Notes under the pieces: generated by a model | What the model was told of the DNA's origin: nothing | What the model saw: only the letters and a program-made list of their open reading frames with translations | The model's database searches: none | Shown: positions 13,401 to 23,337 of the stretch, one piece after another | How positions within the stretch are numbered: the first letter of the stretch is position 1 | How the letters are laid out: the number at the start of each line of letters is the position of its first letter | Assembly: GCA_023634235.1 (NCBI GenBank) | Contig: JAMKCF010000022.1 | Coordinates: 6,130,541-6,194,540 of the forward strand | DNA from: Pisaster brevispinus | Taxonomy: Eukaryota > Echinodermata > Asteroidea > Forcipulatida > Asteriidae | Length of the DNA stretch: 64,000 nucleotides | Direction of reading: 5' to 3' | Made by a program: the position numbers and the translations under genes

Positions 13401-16400
13401 TTGCTTTGGAACAGACGTATGTTTGAGGATGTATCTTTGTTTCTTATCCAGTTCTGACCATTGGTTGGATGTGATGAAAAGGGCGGCCGATGAGTACACA
13501 ATCATAAAACCACTACAGGTAAAAGTCAATATTATTTAGACCTTATTTCAGAGTTGCTTATTCTTGCAGAAAATCTACTGCTTTGGAAGTTGAACAAACA
13601 CTCATTGAGAACCAGTCAGATAACTCTGCCTGTAAAAGGACCAGCTCAGCACCTAAAAGACTCTTTACTATTGCTTTTCACTTTCTTTTCATTTCGTTTT
13701 TGCTCTGGTTGTGAAGCCACGGATTCTCAGAAAAGCAAACTTAATCACTGTACTAGCCAAGAAGACGAGGAAGAAAGTGTCAGTTTTAGATGTGGGAGGA
13801 AAACACCAGAGAATTATTCCAGAGAAATAAAACCCAGGGCCCATTTTTATGGCTCTGCTTACCGTAAGCAAAGAATTGATGCTTATGGAAGCAGGGAAAT
13901 CTGCGCTTACACCAAGCTTCTACTGTACTCCACTTTACTAGGCATTCTTCGCTTACACAGCTAGCGCAGAAATTCAGTGCTTGCACAGTAAGAGAAGAAT
14001 GGTGATCGCAAGCAAAGAATTTGGCAGTAGGCAGACCTATGAAATTGGGCCTGAATAGGGACTGAAAACCCAATCCACATAGGGCCCCTGATGGGATTCG
14101 AAGCGGGGTCCCAGAGGTGTAAGGCGAGGAGAGTTACTTCGCGGCAGTAAAAGAAATAGCAAGACAAGTTCTCAAAGAACAAATCTACACAGCAAAGTAG
14201 ATTTGCTATGTAACACCATGATAACACATGGTTTTACCGCAAACTGAATATACATATGCATTATACACAGTCAATGAATATTTTTTTACTTCTTTTACAC
14301 AGGAGGACAGGTTCCCTTGTTCATTCCAGCATATCTTTGCATCAGCCTATGCAGCTGGATACTACTCCTATAAATGGGCAGAGGTAAAGGCTTCAGCCTA
14401 TTTCTTGATTTCCTAATTCTGCAGACATATTTGTGTTGCTTTAACCCAAGCAGTGTCCTGTGCAGATTAAACTGGCCCAATTTTAATGCATTTGTGTTGG
14501 TTTACATCACATCACATGACCTTCAAAATGACCTTTGTGGTGCAAGATGATAATAATACGCAGTTCTTATCTACGCCAGGCATCTCAGGCACTAAATATT
14601 TTGACAACATATATGCAGAGCTATGTTTGAGAAAGTCAAACATTGCACTTCTTATACAGCTCTTTATCTACGCCCGACGGGCGTCTGAAAGCATTCATCA
14701 TATTGATGCCAGGTATGTGCGGAGCCATTTGATGAGACCCATTTATGCAGCACCTTGTAAGGGTTGACAAGGTGATGTGGGGCAGTCTGCAGCCAGACAC
14801 ACCAGAAAACAATGGGGCAAACCCCTTCTCTTATCGATAAGTGTACTGGGATCTTTTACCTGAATTACACAACATACTGGACATGGCTTTAAAGTCCCAT
14901 CTGAAAGACAAGGCAACTATGGGTCAGTGTCTTGCTCAGGGACACAAGTGTCATTATAACTACATAAGTAAATTATGATGAACTGTTTTCCTGACCTAGC
15001 ATTCCAATGGGAGTTTCTTTAAAAAGATGATTACTGACATAGCGTTAACTCAAATAATTGTTACAAACCCAGCTTGTTTTTATTTCTAGAAGGGGCAGGC
15101 CTGGAATTTCATCTTTGAGAGGGCAAGGCCATTTTCATTTAGCAAAGGGCACTTCTATTGGAAAATCTTAAAGTCTATGGGAATTTTTTGAAAGGGCACC
15201 AAGGCAAAGACCAAGGACAACAGAGGCCATGACCTCCAGAAAAAAACCTGCTTTGCAAAATGTTATGATTTATGACACATTTGTCACTTCATAAAAAGGT
15301 AATGAAACATACATGGACCAAACTGAGGCTGTATAGAAAAATAGTCTGATCCCCTGCTATTTATATGAAAAATACTTACAAGGTAATCATTACAAGGTAT
15401 ACAGGAAGCTAATCTTTAGAGATTGAGGCCATCAGCCCGATCTCAAGTAAATATATTTCTCCTAAAATCAAGAACATCTTAGCAGTTAAATTAATGTCCC
15501 TGTAAACCCAGGCTTGTATGGGGCATCAGTTAGTGCACAAATATCACAATTATGTAACTTGTTGGTTTGTAACTCTATTACTGAAAGGTTATGGCTGCTG
15601 ACGCTTTTGGTGCATTTGAAGAAGTCGGTTTGGATAACAGAGGAAGTGTTGCTGAAGTTGGCAAAAGGTAATTCACAGCTATCCAGAGTCGCAAACGATA
15701 GATTTGCTGCCACTGATATCTGCTTTCATTAAAACTCTTTTGACTCCTGGTTATTTAAAGTAGGTCCTACATGTCCTATGGTTTGTGCTTTTTCCAATCT
15801 ATGTTGTTCAGTTATTGAACAGTTTATCAGAAGTTGTCAAACAGGCTGAAACATCAGAACAGTTTAAGACCCGTGTTAAGACATATCTGTTCACAATTTG
15901 TATAGTTGTTAATTCATGACAACTCACGATGGTATGTGCTAATAGAACTATGGTTTTAGTATTATTTGTTTATATATTGTTATCACAGCATGCAAAAGAA
16001 CGATAACATTTTGTCTTTTTTGGGGCAACTCCTTGAGTCGGGCTATGTCCAGTAGCCTTAGATCTCAAGGGTCTTTCTCAAGATCCTCGCTGTTCCCAGA
16101 AGGGTCACTTTCTTTAACAGATCTACTCTCACAGTTGTCCTTATTTCATCTAGATTTTGTCACTACATAAATACGACAAGGGAAAATATATGATTCATCG
16201 GTTATGCTAATTTGTTTAACTACAAAACTAGTACTTATAATGGGTCTTAGGTGAGATTGTTAACAGCATTGAGTACATCAATAATAATATTTAAAAAAAA
16301 ACCAAAACCGGTTTTGCAAAATGTTATGATTTATGACACATTTGTCACTTCATAAAAAAAAGATAATGAAACATACATGGACCAAATTGAGGCTGCCTAG

Positions 16401-16696
16401 ATAAATAGTCTTTCATATGAAAAATACTTTGTAATCATTACAAGGTATACAGGGAGCTAATCTATAGAGATTTAGGCCATCAGCTCAAGTCAATCTCAAG
16501 TCATTATATTTCTCCTAAAATCATAAACATCTTAGCAGTGAAATTAATTTTCCTCTCACTCCTCTAATTATTTTACAGATTTCGGGACACAATCTTGGCC
16601 CTCGGTGGTGGCACCCACCCACAGGAGGTCTTCCAAAAGTTCAGAGGTCGCGACCCCTCACCTGAACCTCTGCTTAGGATGTATGGACTCATATGA
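1489..16696 (+). CDS. oligopeptidase A-like M3A zinc metallopeptidase (16 exons, 5' end off window)
   Basis: Exons read from sequence, all GT-AG: 1489-1697, 2936-3096, 4204-4320, 4992-5168, 6534-6668, 7268-7375, 7802-7898, 9227-9293, 10318-10401, 11431-11549, 11980-12184, 12543-12618, 13452-13518, 14303-14383, 15588-15667 and 16579-16696 (TGA stop). Together they encode about 632 residues in one frame. Recognisable stretches are [47 protein letters not shown], the zinc motif HEFGH (exons 10/11), [14 protein letters not shown] with the third ligand Glu at 12064-12066, [18 protein letters not shown] and [18 protein letters not shown]. These follow the bacterial/plant oligopeptidase A order to the C-terminus. 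The Glu lies 26 residues after the second zinc His. The family are cytosolic or organellar zinc endopeptidases that cut short peptides. About 50-60 N-terminal residues, including any targeting signal, are left of the window. Start codon not seen. No exon is broken. Confidence 0.93.
3184..3440. repeat. relic of a foldback/Penelope-like repeat plus poly-G tract
   Basis: The words 'gataactcaacgcttcgatc' and 'agtatgcactgattgtcttc' recur in modified form at 28430-28480 and, more weakly, near 23600. This places the stretch in the same dispersed family as the foldback at 28356-28534. It ends with a G-rich run at about 3394-3415. Intronic, no coding function seen. Confidence 0.4.
4383..4764. mobile_element. 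TTAA-flanked MITE family M2, copy 1
   Basis: It begins 'ttaaaggcagggtatacttt' and ends with a weaker inverted match of that start. In the middle lies a 30-bp hairpin (4564-4593; 13-bp perfect arms around 'tgcc'). Related copies: 17750-18130, 19235-19585 and a partial one near 6013-6330. No transposase. A TTAA target would suggest a piggyBac-like or Kolobok-like mobiliser, which is inference. Confidence 0.75.
6013..6330. mobile_element. MITE family M2, degraded copy with a 36-bp perfect palindrome
   Basis: The centre 6180-6215 is a perfect 36-bp palindrome, with half-site 'tctgagaaacgattcatg' followed by its exact complement. The flanks share 'ctcaaatgtttaggggtgaa' and the 'atcaacagctgcagtg' word with the other M2 copies. 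The outer ends are eroded. Confidence 0.6.
6985..7150 (-). mobile_element. tRNA-derived SINE (family B)
   Basis: On the minus strand there is a tRNA-like head at about 7003-7075 with an A-box-like 'tagctcagttggtagagc' and a B-box-like 'ggttcaaatcc'. A conserved leader containing 'gatattgacaaaatagggaa' precedes it. The same head plus leader recurs at 8035-8180, and parts at 8270-8340 and 56645-56730. The repeated flanks mark it as a SINE, not a working tRNA gene. Confidence 0.75.
8035..8180 (-). mobile_element. tRNA-derived SINE (family B), second copy
   Basis: Same head and same 'gatattgacaaaatagggag' leader as the copy at 6985-7150, with more substitutions in the anticodon arm. A fragment of the 3' side of the same family follows at 8270-8340 ('ttgactagagcgggacttga'). 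Confidence 0.7.
8370..8650 (+). mobile_element. 5'-truncated CR1/L2-type LINE 3' end
   Basis: Around 8430-8510 the + strand reads through a peptide with [12 protein letters not shown], the C-terminal signature of CR1/L2 and related LINE reverse transcriptases. An A/T-rich 3' UTR follows, with 'gatgcgctatataagtactg' and a (TTA)n tail at 8629-8646. The reading frame is broken by stops. Its 3' end resembles the tails of the family A SINEs. Confidence 0.7.
9653..10082 (+). mobile_element. full-length tRNA-Leu-like SINE (family A)
   Basis: The head at 9653-9745 is tRNA-Leu-like: A box 'tggccgagcgg', a CAA-anticodon-like 'gactcaagctctggtg', a long variable arm and B box 'ggttcgagtcc' at 9723-9733. 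A conserved body follows (9746-10040), then a LINE-like 3' end 'gaacgctatataagaagcc' and a (ATT)n tail. It is the best-preserved copy in the window. Others lie at 895-1465, 14640-14957, 16845-17165, 27285-27540, 56884-57215, 59370-59600 and 59722-59900. Confidence 0.88.
11157..11338. mobile_element. short TA-flanked MITE (about 182 bp)
   Basis: Inverted ends 'tattgagagagttgcgac' (11157-11174) and 'gtcacaactctctcaata' (11321-11338) match at 17 of 18 positions. Both ends carry TA next to TTGAGAG/CTCTCAA, which fits a TA target duplication of the Tc1/mariner type. No coding sequence. Intronic in the peptidase gene. Confidence 0.7.
11680..11835 (+). repeat. local direct duplication in intron 10
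   Basis: Two direct copies of a block containing 'ccacagtggatcct', 'attgaatgg' and 'cagtaggagggtt' occur at about 11680-11720 and 11790-11832. Just upstream (11567-11625) is a LINE/SINE-like tail in reverse ('aataataataagttcttata') followed by two copies of 'aaagcgcgtttcatat'. No gene seen. Confidence 0.6.
12210..12452 (-). mobile_element. MITE family M1, copy 2 (reverse orientation)
   Basis: The right end 'attgggccc' preceded by 'cggtaagcaggagtcataga' and the interior 'gcgatcaccattctttgctt' match copy 1 in reverse. It lies in the intron right after the zinc-site exon. The left terminus is eroded, so its coordinate is approximate. Confidence 0.7.
13273..13356. repeat. cluster of GAGACC/GGTCTC palindromic words
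   Basis: In about 85 bp the hexamer GAGACC or its complement GGTCTC occurs about eight times in alternating orientation, along with 'gataccgagaccggtatc', an 18-bp perfect palindrome. It looks like the core of a foldback element, but no outer repeats could be delimited. Confidence 0.55.
13837..14051 (+). mobile_element. MITE family M1, copy 3
   Basis: It starts 'gggcccatttttatggctct', has the interior 'gcttaccgtaagcaaagaat' and ends near 'cctatgaaattgggcc', matching copy 1 along its length. Just upstream (13715-13830) is a dispersed repeat that recurs at 20255-20400 without this insertion at the same place. Confidence 0.78.
14640..14957 (-). mobile_element. SINE family A, head-less copy
   Basis: On the minus strand it shows the 'acacttgtgtccctgagcaa' start of the body, the 'agatgggac' block, 'gtaaaagatcccagtacact' and the 'ataagaagtgcaatg' tail. 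The tRNA-like head is missing. Intronic. Confidence 0.65.
15251..15497 (+). repeat. 240-bp direct repeat, copy 1 (intron before exon 15)
   Basis: Shares long blocks with 16311-16551, e.g. 'gttatgatttatgacacatt' and 'caaggtatacagg'. I estimate about 90% identity by eye. The two copies lie directly upstream of the last two peptidase exons and are about 1.06 kb apart. Confidence 0.8.
15800..15905 (+). mobile_element. LINE 3'-end relic
   Basis: The + strand around 15830-15893 reads [20 protein letters not shown] followed by VKTYLF, the typical C-terminal end of CR1/L2-type reverse transcriptases. No tail was delimited. Intronic in the peptidase gene, between exons 15 and 16. Confidence 0.55.
16311..16551 (+). 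repeat. 240-bp direct repeat, copy 2 (intron before last exon)
   Basis: Second copy of the repeat at 15251-15497. Its end lies 27 bp before the acceptor of the terminal exon, so it supplies part of the sequence where a branch point would be expected. Confidence 0.8.
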
Positions 16697-16705
16697 AAAG
16701 ATACA

Positions 16706-16711
16706 AATAAA
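16706..16711 (+). terminator. poly(A) signal AATAAA, peptidase gene
   Basis: AATAAA begins 10 bases after the TGA stop at 16694-16696. Such a short 3' UTR is possible. Further AATAAA motifs lie downstream (near 17630 and 18418) and may be the ones used. Confidence 0.45.
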
Positions 16712-16844
16712 ATCCAAATAGTGCCAGAAGTTAACAATTTTTATGGAAAACATGTGGCATGATATTACAGGGATGAGATTTGAAGAAAAAAAATCCTAAA
16801 AATTTGATAATAATTTCCTCTTGATGTGGAAATGAAGCTCCCTA

Positions 16845-17165
16845 AATAATACATAGTTCTTATCTAGCATTTTATCACACCTGATGGCGCCTCCAAAGTG
16901 CTCAGTACTTTTTTCATGCAAGGTATGCGGAGCTAGGTTTTTGAAGTATGAGACCTTTTTTCTTTACATAGCACCATTGCTGTGGCGCAATATGCAGCCA
17001 ATCAAACCAGAAACACCGGGGCGAACCCCCTCTCTTAGCGATAAGTTCACTGGGCTCTTTTACATTACATGCACTACACAAGTTGTGACAACACATGGGA
17101 CCATGCTATCTGAAGGACGAAGCAATAATGGTCAAGTGTCTTGCTTAAGGACACAAGTACATAAT
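16845..17165 (-). mobile_element. SINE family A copy
   Basis: On the minus strand it matches the body of the 9653 element: 'acttgtgtccttaagcaaga', 'gtaaaagagcccagtgaact', 'gattggctgcatattgcgcc' and the 'ctagataagaactatgtatt' tail. It begins about 150 bp after the peptidase stop and may form part of its 3' UTR. Confidence 0.72.
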
Positions 17166-17749
17166 GTTACATGCTAGAGGTTTACAGACTCTCTACATCA
17201 TTTCAAATAGATATTTGAAGGTCTGGTCATAACAAGTGCCAAGTCCCTTCATCTCTGTGGTGGCAAGTTTGCCTCTTTCAAGAAAATCTGAAGGAGAAGG
17301 GAGATCAGAAAAAATCCTGACAAATCACATGCCTGGTACCTTAGTCTTAACCACTTTTTGATTAACAATGCAGACCTAATCAGATCCATCACAAGTCAAT
17401 GCTATATAGGTTTTGAGGCATTGCATGGTGAGGTATCAATGGATGTTTGGTTTGTGGTCAATGCAAAAAATGGATACTTGCCAACAAGCACCGTCTGCTC
17501 TTTATTTTTTCAGTGACTAGCCAATGGCACTTGTAAGTTTTTTATTTCACATTTGTTTTTTTCCCTGGTACTGCTGCGCTTTGAAACTCCCTACCTGTAT
17601 CTTGCAGGCATGATATCCTTCCTAAATAAATGTCACTCAGAAAAATCAGCAAAATTGTTATTCAATAGCCTGAAAAAAGTCTATAAAAGCATGTACGATA
17701 TGGATGTAGGTCAGCTCTTGTGAGGCCAAAAATACGTGTCTGTCATGCA
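17166..17749. other. intergenic, no feature seen
   Basis: AT-rich sequence downstream of the peptidase gene. No ORF, hairpin or repeat shared with the rest of the window was recognised. Confidence 0.4.
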
Positions 17750-18130
17750 TTAAAGGCAGGGTGTACTTTTGGTAATTACTCCACAAGTTAAAGATCACAA
17801 AAACTTACTTGATAAAGAGCACTGGAGAGCTGTTGATATTATAAAACCTTGTTAGAAATGACCCCCTTTGAAGTAATGTAGTTTTAGAGAAAGAGGTAAT
17901 TTTCACCCCAAAATTTGAATCTGATAAAGGCTTCAGGCATGAAGCCTTTCTCATGCATCTGAAAGCACACAATTCTATGCAACAAGGGTAGTTTTTTCTT
18001 TATTATTTTCTTGCAACTTTGTGGCCAATTGGGCCCAAATTTTTACAGGTTTGTTACTTTATGCATATGTTGGGATATACCAAGTGAGGATACTGGTCTT
18101 TGACAATTACCCGAGTATACCCTGCCTTAA
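17750..18130. mobile_element. TTAA-flanked MITE family M2, copy 2
   Basis: Both ends are readable: 'ttaaaggcagggtgtacttt' on the left and 'agtataccctgccttaa' on the right. Central hairpin 'aaaggcttcaggcatgaagc' at about 17926-17950. It is similar in content to the copy at 4383 but inverted in its interior, and is the best copy for defining both termini. Confidence 0.8.
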
Positions 18131-18539
18131 AGCGCAGTATATACATGTACTGCATTGTGTGTAAAAATATGTTGTGCTCAAAGCAACGCGTATACATGTA
18201 CATCCATGTATTGTGTATTACATTACCCATATGCTCCACAGCCAATATTCTGTGAAAATTGCAATTGAAGTTTAAACATTTTTCAAAGTACTGTTTCGGA
18301 GACTGCTTACTATTGTAAAAAGTTTTCTAAGTTTAAGACAAAATCTAGGCTGATTTCTTCATTTAATTTTACAACAGTGACTAATTAAGTCATGTTTTAG
18401 GACAGTACAGACTGTGAATAAACTTGAAAAACCACTTGACAGATATGTAGAAATGTTTCTTTATTCACTACATTTTATGCAATAAATTTAATATGGAAGA
18501 TTTTGTTTACAGCAATTCTATTAAATGATCTTTCATAAC

Positions 18540-18920
18540 CGCTATATTATACAAATATTGGATGCTTGTGAGTGAATTGTAGCAGCACCTCGTGAAATGG
18601 GAAAGCCAGATTTCACCGAGTGATTACATTCCGCAACAATGCACGAACAAAATGCATTCAATATTTGTTTTATATTACACACACATAGACCCTTGTCATT
18701 TAAAATATTGTTTTCACAATAAACACAAAATAGAAACAGAAACTCGTCCACTCCACACTCTGAAAATAAAAAACAACAACTTTTAAACAACAAGGACAAC
18801 TAAACATGTCCGCAGTGAACAGACCTTGTTCCGTTGGGATGAATGGGCAGTAACGATTATTTTTGAAACAATGCTGCAAAGAATTGCTGTGAACTGTCCC
18901 AAGTGCCTATATTTATCAAT
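18540..18920. repeat. dispersed repeat shared with 60760-61020
   Basis: Shared words include 'acacacacat', 'agaaactcgtcca', 'gatgaa.ggcgg.a.gattat' and 'tgctg.gaagaat', in the same order in both places with many substitutions. Family unknown. Confidence 0.5.
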
Positions 18921-19234
18921 ATAGGACTCCTAAACTAAATTTTGGAGCATCACACATCGCGGCAGTAAATACATGTACATGGCAAAATAAAGTAAGACAC
19001 GTGATGCCTGTTCCACCAATCAAATGACAAGAATCTGTGTGTGCAGTAAATAATAACAACAATTATTATTATTATTATTTTATGTGCCATACATTTCGTT
19101 GCTTTATCCACAAGTGACCTATAATGCTTCACAGTAAAAAATTATGTGATTGGAGAAAATCGCGGTTAAAGTTAAAACTTTTTTTCAAACTGCTGTTTCA
19201 CAGACTGCTTGCTGGTTTTTTTTACTGTATTTTT

Positions 19235-19585
19235 TTAAGGCAAAGTATACCTTTGGTTTTTGGATTCTTTTGGTTGTTTTAATCCTATATAAATGTAGAT
19301 ATATACCCCAAAACTGACCTGTGCAAATTTTATTTCAAAAGGTGGTTAGTGTTTTTGAGATATCACCAAAAATCTGGAGCGGTTATGTCCACGCATAATC
19401 GTAATACACAATCTGAGAAACTTTTCATGCAGAAACGTTTCTTAGAAATGTTTTTGAATCCCTCTCTCTAAAGCCACATTCCTTTGAAGGGAATCGTTTC
19501 TCAAAATGTTATACATTATCAACAGCTGCAGTGCTTCTTAACAAGTAAGATTTTATGGTAATTACCAAAGGTATACCCTCCCTTT
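19235..19585. mobile_element. MITE family M2, diverged copy 3
   Basis: Starts 'ttaaggcaaagtataccttt' and ends 'accaaaggtataccctccct'. The interior keeps the 'aatctgagaaacttttcatg' hairpin region and 'atcaacagctgcagtg'. More diverged than the other M2 copies. Confidence 0.65.
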
Positions 19586-20254
19586 CAGATAAAAATTAGG
19601 CCGACTTCTTCAGTCATACAGAACTGTCAATGTTTTCAAGAGTCATTAATTCCTAAACGCACCTCATGAAAATGAAAAAACAAGATGTGCTCACAGAGCG
19701 CTGCACACAAACCAACGAATATTGAGATGCGTCTCTTTGTGAAAACGCTATTGAGCTGCAATAGGTCCAACAACAGATAAGTCACTTTGTGAAAACACAA
19801 TAGTCGCACCCCGTGAGTTTGGCACCATGCCAGGACATTGTTTATCATTGGATAGTACCGTATCACAATATGCCTCTTCGTGGAAACAACAAATCTAGTG
19901 ATACGTAAGTCATGCTATTAAACTAGTGTATTGAAATAAATTTTAAGTGACAGGTCCTGAAACTTCCTGAACAGGTTAACAGTACATGTATAATGAGTAA
20001 ATTATTAATTAAAAAAAACAAATCTCAAAATGTTGTGTTTTTTGACAAAGTTCACTTCGTGGGAACAGCTGCGATTTGTACCTTTTTTGGAGTGACACTT
20101 CTCTGTCTACTTTTTCAACATATTTAAATAGGAATGGTAACAGTTGAGTATAAACTTAAAAACAAAACAAACTAAAGAATTAACCCTTCTACTGTCTGAC
20201 TCTTCAATATCATCATGACCGTCCAATATGGTTTTTCAATTATCAATTCTTGTT

Positions 20255-20465
20255 GTGATGCCAAGGACTCTCAGAAAAGCGAACTTAATCACTGTACTAG
20301 CCAAGAACCCCATGGAGAGAAGACAATGAAGGTAGTTTCAGTTTTAGATGTAGGAGGAAAACCCCAGAGAACTATTCCAGGGAAAACCCACGCAATTAGG
20401 CAGGGACTGAAAACCCAATCCGCATAGTGCTCCCGGCGGGATTTGAACGGGGGTCAACTACGCCA
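20255..20465. mobile_element. SINE-like repeat with tRNA-like end, relative of 13715-13835
   Basis: Shares 'ctcagaaaagc.aacttaat' and 'cactgtactagccaagaa' with 13720-13765. The right end (20435-20460), read on the minus strand, carries the B-box-like 'gttcaaatcccgc'. This suggests a tRNA-derived element on the minus strand. Confidence 0.45.
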
Positions 20466-20879
20466 ACCTGACCGCCTGAAATAAGTGAATAAAAGAAAAG
20501 TGGACAACTGGATTTGTGCCAACCCAGTTGTACATTTTGTGACAGCCTCGCTACCATGGGCAGCGCGCCGTATCGATACCTCTCGTCACTAACCCCTGGT
20601 AGGGATGTACTGAAAAACAACGCTGATTGGCTCCCAAGGGTGACTACTTTGCGTGCACGCTTGTTTAAAACTTTCGAGCGAATCATGGCGCTTGTAGGAC
20701 GCTTAGTACGTGCGTGTGAAAATGCAAGTATTTTGATGCGATTCCATTTCAAATGAATCATGTTTTTACACGGTCACCCTAAACTGCATACAGTTAGACA
20801 TATCACAAAATCAAGAAGAATGACAGAGGACCAGTTGCTCTTTGACTTGATGCCTCTTTTGCGCGTTACCATACTTGAG

Positions 20880-21030
20880 TGCGCGTAGATTGGATCGGCC
20901 TCGGGCCTAATTAAAATGTGCTAGATTCTAGCACATTTTAATGAACCAATTCCAGGGGTTATGATCGAGCAAGGCATTCTGGGAAAAAATGGCACGGCGA
21001 GATCGATCACCCCTGGGAACGAGGATGATT
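20880..21030. repeat. nested hairpin element
   Basis: A perfect palindrome spans 20911-20941 (14-bp arms 'ttaaaatgtgctag' around 'att'). Just outside it are 'ccaggggttatgatcgagc' and the complementary 'cgagatcgatcacccctggg'. No coding sequence. Confidence 0.6.
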
Positions 21031-21689
21031 TTGTGATACTTGAAGCCCCCTATAAAAAAAGGTGGCCAGGGTTTGTAAACAAAAGAAAAGGCCTTCCAAA
21101 GTTAAGCTTGATAGTGGAATCCCTTTTTGGGTAATCGGTTTTTGTGAATGTAAGAAGTCAGGACTTAAACCCCTGCCATGGAACTGTAATAAAGCCCTTG
21201 GTGTATCATATTCATTATTATTTTAACAAATATGATATAGCAAAAAAGAAAATATAAATAGCTAATTTGCCTCAACCCTAGCAACGTCGTGTTAAATACA
21301 TACAATGACATGCATTTTAAACTTTAAAATACACTTTTTTTAATCCCTAAAATGCAAATAAAACTTCCGGAAACAAATGACTGCAGTCATGGCATACGCA
21401 AGCTGAAGCTCAAAGCTGACTTTCAAAACTTTATTTTGTTCACAACTTAAACTTTCACATAAGTCAATTTTAAGGTCACTTGGTGTTTTAACCCCCAAAA
21501 ATATGGCTTTTTTAATCGGCCCTGTCATTACCGGTCATTCCCAATTCCCAAAAATGAGCCGCTTAAATGGGCCTGGGACACTGCTAGATGTTAATTTTGC
21601 ATCAGGGATAAATATTTTTAACCCTTACACCGATGTGTATTAAGCACTGTATACTCAGTACTTCCCCAAGTAAATTCCACAGGCAAAGG

Positions 21690-21775
21690 TTATTCGGGTG
21701 GGATTTGAACCCATAACCTTTGCATTGCTAGGGCAGATGTCTTACCACTAGACCACCGAGCTAGCCTGGCGGCTA
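21690..21775 (-). mobile_element. tRNA-like SINE head (family C)
   Basis: The minus strand has 'ggtggtctagtggtaagaca' (A-box region) and 'gggttcaaatccc' (B box). A second head of this family is at 33285-33360 on the + strand. The missing acceptor complementarity and the repeated nature argue against a tRNA gene. Confidence 0.55.
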
Positions 21776-22095
21776 CAGGTAGTTCAAATCCTATGTTTGA
21801 GCAGCGAGTACAGATGTTCTGTTTCACAGGACTTGGGAAAGTACTGTACTGATTATACAGCACTAAATACACACTAGTGTAAGGGTACAAATTAGACACT
21901 GCTTTGGTTTAACATCTATACACAACTAATAGCAAAAAGTATACATTTCAGAAATAGGGTTTAAAGGGAAAAAACATCACTAACCCTAACCACCCCAACC
22001 CTTTAAAATCCAACTCTGTGTTTTGTTTGATTCTGTTTGACTGAGGACGGCACTAGAAACCGACCATGCTTTACATGGGATCAAGCATACCACCA

Positions 22096-23115
22096 TAATC
22101 AAAGTCCAACAGTTTGGGTGTTGATTTACTGAATGGTGTTGGACTGAGGACTGCACTAGTAAACTGATTATGCTTTCAGAGTCCAACAGTTTGGGTGTTG
22201 AGTTACTGAATGGCGTTGGACTGAGGACTGCACTAGTAAACTGATTATGCTTTCAGAGTCCAACAGTTTGGGTGTTGAGTTACTGAATGGTGTTGGACTG
22301 AGGACTGCACTAGTAAACTGATTATGCTTTCAGAGTCCAACAGTTTGGGTGTTGAGTTACTGAATGGTGTTGGACTGAGGACTGCACTAGTAAAATGATT
22401 ATGCTTTCAGAGTCCAACAGTTTGGGTGTTGAGTTACTGAATGGTGTTGGACTGAGGACTGCACTAGTAAACTGATTATGCTTTCAGAGTCCAACAGTTT
22501 GGTCGTTGAGTTACTGAATGGTGTTGGACTGAGGACTGCACTAGTAAACTGATTATGCTTTCAGAGTCCAACAGTTTGGGTGTTGAGTTACTGAATGGTG
22601 TTGGACTGAGGATTGCACTAGTAAACTGATTATGCTTTCAGAGTCCAACAGTTTGGGTGTTGAGTTACTGAATGGTGTTGGACTGAGGACTGCACTAGTA
22701 ATCTGATTATGCTTTCAGAGTCCAACAGTTTGGATGTTGAGTTACTGAATGGTGTTGGACTGAGGACTGCACTAGTAAACTGATTATGCTTTCAGAGTCC
22801 AACAGTTTGGGTGTTGAGTTACTGAATGTTGTTGGACTGAGGACTGCACTAGTAAACTGATTATGCTTTCAGAGTCCAACAGTTTGGGTGTTAAGCTACT
22901 GAATGGTGTTGGACTGAGGACTGCACTAGTAAACTGATTATGCTTTCAGAGTCCAACAGTTTGGATGTTAAGCTACTGAATGGTGTTGGACTGAGGACTG
23001 CACTAGTAAACTGATTATGCTTTCAGAGTCCAACAGTTTGGGTGTTGAGTTACTGAATGGTGGTGGACTGAGGACTGCACTAGTAAACTGATTATGCTTT
23101 AACAGTTTAGGTGTT
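22096..23115. repeat. 77-bp minisatellite, about 13 units
   Basis: The word 'gtccaacagtttgggtgttg' recurs at 22181, 22258, 22335 and so on with a strict 77-bp period up to about 23040. Units differ by single substitutions. The array ends about 135 bp from the ADSL stop codon on its 3' side, so it may be transcribed in the ADSL 3' UTR. The word 'actgaatggtgttgga' weakly resembles the tandem units 3' of the GPCR genes ('aatggtgttggagtttgatg'). Confidence 0.95.
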
Positions 23116-23250
23116 GAGTGCCATGTCGTGTTGGATTTCGTGAGGAAGGATCCTAGTGAATTACTCAAGGGAGTTAGGGTTAAAGTCAATTAATTCCCAT
23201 TGTCTAGGTTTTAAACAAACACACCATACAGTATTTGCGGGTTGGAGACT

Positions 23251-23337
23251 TTAAAGGGCAAGTTGTGAGGTTGCCTCCATGCTTCCTTCAAATGGTTGAA
23301 TGGCTGGCTTCACTTCCTCATTCAGAAACCGTGTCAC
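23251..23337 (-). CDS. ADSL: ADSL terminal coding exon
   Basis: After an acceptor ending 'ttttaatag' it encodes [18 protein letters not shown] and ten further residues, then TAA at 23253-23251. Phase 0. Length and position fit the final residues of animal ADSL. Confidence 0.92.
   Translation of the reverse strand: MTRFLNEEVKPAIQPFEGSMEATSQLAL

Noticed and set aside
20514..20756. 80-codon + strand frame in the intergenic region (overlapped by a 121-codon minus frame)
   Set aside because: Both strands are open over the same stretch and no motif is recognisable. Treated as chance or repeat-derived.
22130..23110. CRISPR-like array
   Set aside because: Whole 77-bp units repeat without unique spacers in a eukaryotic intergenic region; it is a minisatellite.
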